Source of the DNA: Akebia trifoliata
Lineage: Eukaryota; Streptophyta; Magnoliopsida; Ranunculales; Lardizabalaceae
Direction: 5' to 3'
Length of the DNA stretch: 64,000 nucleotides
Assembly (NCBI GenBank): GCA_017979445.1
Contig: JADQWC010000327.1
Coordinates: 1-64,000 of the forward strand
The notes under the pieces are model-generated. The model saw only the letters and a list, made by a program, of their open reading frames with translations. It was not told where the DNA came from and searched no databases. Of this stretch, positions 56,965 through 64,000 are shown piece after piece; positions within the stretch are counted from its first letter, which is position 1, and the number at the start of each line of letters is the position of its first letter. The translations under genes were made by a program, and so were the position numbers.

Positions 56965-58202
56965 CTGCAGTCAAGTGAAGAAAATGTTTACAAAAATCAC
57001 TGCTTTATTTCTGACGTACCCATCATTCTCTAAGCACTTTGGCAAAGATTTAAGATTCTAAGGGTTGATAGGCAGGCCGTAATGAATGTGGATTGAAATA
57101 GTAAGAAAACTTTAAGAGCGTGTACATTAAAAGAAGAAAATGATCTATATTGAATTGAATGGTAGACCAATATTCCGTTGCTAACAAGTTCAAGATCCAG
57201 GATGTCCATGTGTCTTCACCTTGAGAAACAAAACTTCGAGATTCGAGATGTTAGATTCAGACATGATCAAAATTCACTTGAATCCCAGTGGCAACTTAGG
57301 ATTCCTATCCAAAAGGGAAAACCACAAGGAAAAATAAAAGGAGATTATGCCCAAGAATCATGTCACAATCAATGCCCATGAATTAAGAACCCAAATCAAA
57401 ATATTGAATCTCGACATTGGGGTAATCGTAAATACCAAAAATTAAACAAGATCAAGGATGCTGATGTATCACCTCCTTAACACACAACTTCAAGAGTTGT
57501 GAATACAGATTTGAACATGACCAAAATTCAGGAGTATAATCCTATTTATAAACCAAGGTTCTGATCAAATAAGGGAGACTCGACCATGAAAAACAGAAGG
57601 AATTCCTATCATTTTTCTTTTATTGTGTCAAAAGTCCTCATATTCTGTTTATAGATAGTAATTAGGTGACCCAATATTTAGTTTTACTAATAACTAAAAA
57701 AGTAATACAATTCAATCAAATTAATACCAAATATAATACATAAAAAAAATTACCTCTTAGCCAGGTGCATCAAGTGAACTACTCCTTGCTTCATCCTTTT
57801 CCTTCCTCCTTTATCCGGCCTTGGGACCGGCAATGTAAAATGTTTAATTTTACATTGATGGAGTTAAAAAAGGTTTACCTAATAAGCAAAAAAAATATGA
57901 ATTAGTAATAAGTAAAAAAAATGATATAGTAAGAAACATAAAATATGCGATACGAGATACTAACAATAAAAAAATATGAGAAAAGGTAGGAAAAGTGTAT
58001 GAAGTCTTACACCAATATATTAGTGTATGTGTACCTTACACATTCCAAAATAAAGAGTATAATATGGGTGAAAGAAGTAATTCTTACCTATCTTGAAATA
58101 GTTCAAAAAACCCCAAAAGTTACTGATGTTACTTAGTATTTAAAACAAAGTAGTTTACTAAAGACATTAAAAGAAAGAGTAACTCTTGTAAGTTACGGTA
58201 AA
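56965..58202. other. No gene seen
   Basis: AT-rich. A short stretch at 57776-57830 (GGTCCCAAGGCCGGATAAAG on the minus strand) resembles a sequence seen near plant LINE-type elements, but this is too little to annotate. Confidence 0.35.
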
Positions 58203-59658
58203 TCAATCATCGTCCAGAGGCTGGGTAGAAGAGTCAGGTGGAACTGAGTACGAGTTTTCGAACTGCAAAAAAATATATATTATGAATTATATTGTATTAC
58301 CTTATTATAAAACTTAAATAATAAGAATAAATACTTACTCGTTTTATTCCCATAAAAAAACGTTTGAGCTCCTCATGCGCCTCCCTATCAGATTCTCTTT
58401 GTCGCTCAACCTCGACCTTATCAGCTTCTCTTTGTTTCTCCATTTTAATAAGTTGAATTTCTAAAGTTTTCACTTTATCCTTCAAAGTGATAAGCTCCTC
58501 GGTATCTGTGGATAAGGAGGCACCTTGGCTAGAAGATGATCCAAACAATGATGTTGAAGTCGGACCCAAACCATACCCATGAACACGGCCAGGTTACTCA
58601 GGCCCCATAACCTTAGCAAATATGTCATTCGGTCCGATGATGTCTTGAGAGTCTAGTGGTAAATCTTTCATGAGTTCTTTCATCTCATCCTATAAAAATA
58701 TTTATGATTTTAATTAATTTAATCAACAATTATTGACAATGATTAATTATAATAAATAATTTATATTTTTCAATAACGTAATTTTGCACTTACAATTTTC
58801 TTAGCAGCAACATCATCTACTAGAACGTTATCACCATTAGTGTGGGTCTCGATAAATAATTCTGCCCGGCTAAGTTGACCCTTCGTTGGATTTTGCTTTT
58901 CCTATTCACATATTAGAAAATAACGTAATAGTGATTAGTATAGTTACATATGTAATTGATATATCAAACAAAATAATGACTATATTTATAATTAATGGAA
59001 CATTAATATGATTGATATACTTCTTCATAAAGTACACGTGAGAAACTCTTCGAACCACATGTATGAAGCATCGTCTGGTGGGAACGATTTTCTCGATTAA
59101 TAGTACTCCGACGCTATATCAAGATCAATTAATTAATAAAAAAGCTCAACATATAATGTTTACAAACTAAATTCTTTTATACAAAATATATCTGACCCAA
59201 TTCAGAATTCCAAAAATCAATTAACGTGATCCACTGCTCAAGAGGAATATGATCTGGATAATTTTGAACTCGAGTTCTATCATCATTAAATACATCATAA
59301 ATATGAGCCTTCAGTCTATGCTTGTAGTCTTTCCACAACTTGTTATTTTTTTTATTACATGCTTACGATGTTTAGAATCGATGACAAATTTATCTTAGAA
59401 ATTAAAGAAAAATGTAAAACTATTATAAAAAAATTCATAAAATTATATCGATAAAAAAAACTTACATAATTCTGTTAAAGATATCTAACATACCAAAATG
59501 CTCTACCACACCTGTTCTTTGGCATCCTAATCAATTATCTTCCATGATGAGACATCTAATTTGAGTAGATGTGGGTCTCTAGCCAAGACACCACAAAAAC
59601 TAGACAACTTTTGAACATGCTTACCATAAGCTTGGCCAGCCTTGTTGAAAAGTACTTC
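58203..59658 (-). pseudogene. CACTA Ptta/En/Spm transposase, C-terminal exons, 5' truncated
   Basis: Minus-strand exons in order: about 59655-59490 (YGKHVQKLSSFCGVLARDPH), 59340-59195 (PDHIPLEQWITLIDFWNSE), about 59114-59022 (NRENRSHQTMLHTCGSKSFS), about 58910-58797 (RAELFIETHTNGDNVLVDD), 58692-58339 (DIIGPNDIFAKVMGPE, then GRVHGYGLGPTSTSLFG and a coiled coil of LKDKVKTLEIQLIKMEKQRE) and 58262-58203 (PDSSTQPLDDD and stop). This is the plant transposase family of CACTA elements. Stops occur at GPE-stop-PGRV and at two places in the first exon, so it is inactive. The 5' part is cut by the LTR element at 59659. Confidence 0.85.
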
Positions 59659-61400
59659 TGTAGACACCCCATTTTTGCATCCGCCTGATTAATCAACTCG
59701 TCAACCCGATTGCAATGATTCCCAATGATGGATGTGTATTCCAATGCTTTATTTTGTTACCAGATATGTTTCAGAAATCCGGATGAGGTATCTCGAACTG
59801 ACAAAACCTTAGAAATTATGCTACGCTAGGAAAATACGACCCCAGAAACATAGAAATCATCATCTTGCAGACCAGAAAGAAACTTCACGATAAAAATCAC
59901 TAAAAATTATCAAATTACCAAAATATCCCTAACCTCAAAACAACCCTAGAGCTTACGTTACGCTTAGAAAAACTCTCTCGAACACATAAAATAACAAATC
60001 GGAACCAAATAAATCATTTCACCAATTTTAACAGAATTTGACAAAATTACGAGAATGCCCCTCGTAAAGTCCACAACCATTTCACACAAAAAAACTTCAT
60101 AAATAACAAAAACTAATATTTCCATTGAATTCCTTACGAAAAATCGATTCTAAAACATCCTGGAACATTAAAAACCGACTTGAAACGTGAAAAGTCCTCT
60201 CCGGGGGCAAAACGGTAATTTCACAATTTTCAGATAAAAAAATTCCGAAATTAATAAATAAAAATTAAATAATTAAATTAAAACATTAATGAAATTAATT
60301 TAAAATTTTGAACCTAAAAAATCGATTAATCGGACTCTCAGGCAAAATTGTTGAGGGTTCGTGGGATATTTCTTTAAGGACCCCTCCATTTGGGGGTCCA
60401 AAGAATTAAAGAAATAATGGAGGGGCCTTCTCCAAAAATTTAAAGTAAATCAAGCAAGACTGAGGTGGTCAAGGTATTAAAGTCAATCAAGTGAGACTGA
60501 AGTCAAAATTAAAGTCAATTAAGCAAGACTGAAGTCAAAATATTAAAAGTCAATCAATTAAGACTAAAGTCAAAACATTAAAAGTCAAATAAGACCAAAA
60601 GTCATAATAGAATTATAATTGATTAATAACTCTATCTAATAGAGTTCTAACTTAAAAATAATTCTACCTAAAACAATTCTAATTAAAACATAATTCTACC
60701 TAAAACAAGTCAAATTAAAACACAACTCTAATTAAAAGATCTCTAATTAAATACTAACTCTATCCAAATCAACCCCTAAAAACATCTATAAATAGAGGTG
60801 CTCACACCCTATTTTCGTATCAAATCATAAACCCTAAGAGAAGTAGGTCTAGAAGCTCCCCTAGCCTCCCATAAACCCTAGTTTTGGAGCCCCAACTCCT
60901 TAACTAACATCCCTCCTTCAATTTTAGTCTAGAAAACACCTAAAGCCTTCTAAAAAACACCCCCAAATCCACAACGAACTTGAAGAGTTCAGATTCAAAA
61001 ACAAGGAGATACCTTGCCTCGGAGATCCGAAGTCAAATCCGAAAACAGAACGAAGCAAGGGAGCACGGTACAAGGAGCTCTTTTTGTCAGATCTGAGGGA
61101 ACCAAAGTCCTTGCCATCGGAAAGGTAAATTTTTATTTTTATTTATTTTTTATCTAGGTTTTAGCAATGTAATTTACTTGGGACTTTAGTAGAGACCGGC
61201 TTTGGCCGGGCGGGGTTGGTGCCTAACACCTTCCAACCCCGTAACTTGATCCCCGAATTCAGATTTTTTTATGGTAGATTAGTTCTTTTTATCCATGTTA
61301 GAGTCAGTATGGTTCCTAGATCACAATAACTAGGTGGCGACTCCCAAACCTCAAGGGTCAAAAGCGGATCCGCGCACCCCGCTGATCGAGGGTGCTTTCA
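59659..61400 (+). repeat. 5' LTR of an LTR retrotransposon (family 2)
   Basis: 1742 bp, starts TGTAGACACCCC and ends GAGGGTGCTTTCA, followed one base later by a primer site. It is therefore the 5' LTR of an element that runs off the window and not a solo LTR. A TATA box lies at 60787. The same family gives the solo LTR at 37051-38786 and the LTR at 38995-40588. It is inserted in the CACTA transposase after ACTTC (59654-59658). The 5'-end segment (59659-59744) is also what the 12512 block matches. Confidence 0.86.
60787..60794 (+). promoter_or_regulatory. TATA box of LTR family 2
   Basis: TATAAATA followed by GAGGTGCTCACACCC, conserved at the same place in the copies at 37051-38786 and 38995-40588. 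Confidence 0.5.
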
Positions 61401-61401
61401 G

Positions 61402-61420
61402 TGGCGACTCCACTGGGGAC
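61402..61420 (+). other. Primer binding site
   Basis: TGGCGACTCCACTGGGGAC starts one base after the LTR. The pattern TGGCGACTC.(x)CTGGGGA is seen in Tat/Ogre-type plant elements. I cannot assign the tRNA from memory with confidence. Confidence 0.7.
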
Positions 61421-61934
61421 ATTGAGGATCAGACTTGAAAAACCCCAAGTATGGGAACATTGCCAATGACCTAGTTTTTTTTTTTTTCTAGTTTTAGTTG
61501 ATTCTATTTAATTGTTAGTTAGTTAATTCTTATTGTTCGTTTATCTGATTTTTTTTTGTTTTTATATTGGTGGGTTTAACCATTAATTTCGGTTCAATTT
61601 TGAATATGTTATTCCGGCATATGATTATTCTTATATAATTCAATTGAGAGTCACTTGGGGTGACTTTAAATAATACCAAGTTTCAACGGATACTTGGTTG
61701 AGGGTGGAATAATGATCGTTGAGGATGAGATAATGAAACAAATGTTTCTTTTTTTTATTTTTATTGTTAAAAGCATGTCGATCCATTTTTGGATGACAAA
61801 GGATTTTTTTTTTTGAAAAAAAAAAAAGGAGGAAGCATGTTCGATATTTAACCTTTTTTTAGTTAGTTGTTTTAATTTCTTTTAAGATGTTTTTATAGGC
61901 AATATATGCTGCCCTTTGGCAGTATACAGAATTT

Positions 61935-61935
<1 letters not shown>

Positions 61936-61979
<44 letters not shown>
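61936..61979. repeat. Poly-A run of 44 bases
   Basis: Uninterrupted A tract inside the leader. No retroposed sequence is recognised before it. Confidence 0.95.
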
Positions 61980-61984
<5 letters not shown>

Positions 61985-62604
61985 ATTTCTGTCAACAGCA
62001 GCTTGTGATGGTGTGGCTTTAGTATAAGTCGTTTTGAACTATTTAAGCCCAATGATGTTCAATAGGGTGTGGGTAGTTAAAAGTCTTTTTACTCGTTTTT
62101 CTCTTTCACCTTTTACAAACAACGTTCTGTTTTTTAAAAATAAGAGAATCCATCTCTTCGTCCCCATTGAGTTCTGTTGGTCTCAACAGACTCAAGAACT
62201 CTACTTTTGAGGTTCCAAAACCGTGCGTCGATTCTGTGAATCTCGAAGGATCTAAGAGATCGGACGATCGGGCTGGCTGTCACCCTTTACAACTTGATCG
62301 AACGAGAACGATGAATTAAAGATCGGGTAGGGAATACGATCTTCTGTGTGAGATGAAATGTTCGATGGAGATCAGAGATCACTCAATGTTGATCTTCCTC
62401 ATGCGTTTTGTTTCAGTCAAACATCGTTTTCCAAGTAGTTGTGGAGTTTTCTCCGATCGTTCCTTTCGTTACCAAGCGGTTTTGACTCCGATTTCGAACG
62501 CGAGTTTTCGACTCCGATTTCCACATAATCGCCATTAGAGAAGTTCATGAAGAGATCTCTCTCACCACAGCGCTAAAATGGCGAACAATTCGTCGAAAAA
62601 TCCC

Positions 62605-62765
62605 ATGTTATAGGCTGATCTCGACGCTGTTATAGGTTGATCTCGACGCTGGTCTGCTGTTATGAATTGATCTCGACGATTAGGCTTCTGTTGATCTCGA
62701 CGTTACGCTGCTGTTATAAGTTGATCTCGACGTTGAGCTCGACGTTGAGCTCGACGTTATCCTGC
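62605..62765 (+). repeat. Minisatellite with core TGATCTCGACG
   Basis: TTATAGGCTGATCTCGACGCTG-type units recur about six times, 20-40 bases apart, in varied lengths, ending with three GAGCTCGACGTT repeats. Confidence 0.8.
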
Positions 62766-63529
62766 TGTTTTAAAACAGCAAGGCCGATCTCGGCATGTAC
62801 TGCCAACGGCATATGAGTTGCTGCACTGTACTGTATTGGGTTTTAAATCAATTTTTTTTTAAAAAGAGGAAATTAATTTGTTTCTAAAAAAGAAAAAATC
62901 AAAATAAAAAAAAAAGATTGGAGATTTTCTTTTCATAAGAAAGAGGAGTTCAAAAAACAACAAAGTCATTTTCTAAATGTTACCCATAGCAACATATATG
63001 CAAGTTTTCTTTGTTTTGTTTTTTGAATTTCCTTGATTGGGCTCAATTTGTTTTTTTTTAAAAAAAAAAAAAATGAATAAAACCATCCTCTTATTTCATT
63101 GATCATTATCATACCCTTAATCCGAAATTCTTAGAAATTTTGAATTATCTTTTGGTCGCCCCAAAACACCCTTGATTGGACTATGAAATTTATCAAATAT
63201 TGTGATGATCGGGACTATAAAACTACCATGATTGGTATATGAAGGTGATGTGCATGCTTATTTCCATGGTTCGGACCATATTCATGATAATTGCCTATTT
63301 AATATGCTATAATGTCATTGGGAATACATGTTTGATGTTGGTCATAATGTTGATCATGATTAAATGTTTATGGGTTTGGAATGGTGCTTATATCCATATA
63401 ATTCATGTTATAATTGGTTTGTTTGGGCCATGGGCCCATTTGTTTGGAAAAGGCCCCGGGCACACCCCACCTTACTTTGCACACACCACATGCACGTTTA
63501 CCGCTTTACTCACTTACACGTCCCATTTA

Positions 63530-63835
63530 GCCAACGTGGCACTAGTGCGTGGCCCGGTCTCTTCGGAGATGCGACGTCATTCATGAAACCCACAACTCCA
63601 GTCACGTACCTTAGGGTATATCGAACTGGGGCATCAATACCGTCTGATCAGGTGATTCTGAGAGACATATTGATGCACCCATGCTGGGGTGACCTGAGCC
63701 TTTGTCCTATTGTAAGCCACACAGTCACATGTCCCGATTGCCAACGTAGTACTAGTACGTGGTCGGTCCCCTCGTGGGATGCCAAACCATTTATGAAAGC
63801 TACAACTCTTGACTCGTACCCGTAGGTATAAAAGG
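63530..63835 (+). repeat. Two diverged direct copies about 207 bp apart
   Basis: CCAACGTGGCACTAGTGCGTGG...CATTCATGAAACCCACAACTCC...CGTACC (63530) recurs at 63737 as CCAACGTAGTACTAGTACGTGG...CATTTATGAAAGCTACAACTC...CGTACC. Confidence 0.72.
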
Positions 63836-64000
63836 TGATCTAAGTATATCAATTGCACTTCTTGGTCAAAATCGGTGCCTATGCAAGATCTTGCCCCGCT
63901 GTACCCTACTGTACGAGGGGGATAGACTACGTCTATTCTAGACGAGAGGTATTTAAGTGGGCCCTTGCTCAGCATTGTGCGCCACCTCTCAACTGGAGAT

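Larger units (their letters stand above)
50254..59658 (-). mobile_element. CACTA (En/Spm) transposon carrying captured gene fragments (Pack-CACTA)
   Basis: The left terminus reads CACTACAAAATATGAGG, the canonical CACTA end, followed by about ten subterminal repeats. At the other side the element carries exons of a Ptta/En/Spm transposase on the minus strand, ending where an LTR retrotransposon is inserted (59659). Between them lie exons of poly(A) polymerase, GH35 beta-galactosidase, TMX2 and triosephosphate isomerase homologues. All are on the minus strand, most with usable splice sites. The second terminus (TTTTGTAGTG) is not in the window, probably beyond the retrotransposon. That one element spans the whole stretch is inference from the terminus, the transposase and the shared strand. 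Confidence 0.7.
61421..64000 (+). mobile_element. Leader of the LTR retrotransposon that starts at 59659
   Basis: Untranslated internal region with no readable gag or pol before the window ends. It contains a 44-base poly-A run, the minisatellite at about 62605-62765 and a duplicated segment at 63530-63835. The final 110 bases share a motif order with the Athila leader at 23590-23710. ORFs at 62353, 63239, 63364 and 63634 (minus) are not supported as genes. Confidence 0.55.

Noticed and set aside
57776..57835. GGTCCCAAGGCCGGATAAAG, similar to sequence near plant LINE elements
   Set aside because: Too short, and no reverse transcriptase or poly-A tail is nearby.
61936..61979. Poly-A tract as the tail of a LINE or SINE
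   Set aside because: No target duplication, no tRNA-like head and no LINE coding before it; it sits inside an LTR element leader.
63239..63975. Three overlapping frames of over 100 codons at the right edge
   Set aside because: They overlap on both strands within a duplicated untranslated leader and show no gag motif.

Overview
The window looks like AT-rich, repeat-dense nuclear DNA of a flowering plant, probably a eudicot. It contains plant Ty3/gypsy lineages (Tat/Ogre-like, Athila-like and a chromovirus), Ty1/copia remnants with tRNA-iMet primer sites, a CACTA (En/Spm) transposon with a Ptta/En/Spm transposase, and exon fragments of typical plant genes. I found no complete host gene. Almost everything is nested mobile elements, so the coding pieces are annotated as pseudogenes or captured fragments.

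Left part (1-18.3 kb). A Myb/SANT-like pseudogene on the minus strand (1-540) is followed by a solo LTR of about 3 kb with a perfect target-site duplication (571-3568). From about 5.6 to 18.25 kb there is a degenerate tandem-repeat region. It is interrupted first by a 3-kb LTR (5820-12098), which carries an inverted related LTR (6522-9857), which carries a palindromic MITE (7787-8137). It is interrupted again by a second LTR-like block (12512-17308) that contains a small copia derivative (13287-14952).

Middle part (18.5-42.6 kb). A broken Tat/Ogre-like gag-protease region lies in three pieces (18566-19743, 31476-32147, 40886-41408). The first gap is filled by an Athila-like element with two 1.19-kb LTRs plus an extra integrase-3' region-LTR unit on its left, so it was once a tandem pair (19744-31475). 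The second gap is filled by a minus-strand chromovirus flanked by AAGAA (32148-40885). The chromovirus itself holds two LTRs of another family in opposite orientation (37051-38786 and 38995-40588).

Right part (42.6-64 kb). A 3.4-kb solo LTR flanked by GACAC (42621-46033) is followed by a cluster of foldback MITEs set in TA microsatellites (46373-47700). Next come a copia derivative (48323-49431), one exon of a chloroplast-type aldo-keto reductase (49626-49836) and a CACTA transposon from its CACTACAAAA terminus at 50254 to 59658. Besides transposase exons, the CACTA element carries exons of at least four unrelated plant genes, all on the transposase strand: nuclear poly(A) polymerase, GH35 beta-galactosidase, a TMX2-like thioredoxin protein and triosephosphate isomerase. 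This makes it a gene-capturing Pack-CACTA, the most interesting object in the window. A fresh LTR retrotransposon (LTR 59659-61400, primer site at 61402) interrupts the transposase and runs off the right edge.

The genes do not form a pathway. Their arrangement records successive transposition, LTR-LTR recombination and exon capture. Lineage names are from recognised protein motifs; no alignment or database search was possible.
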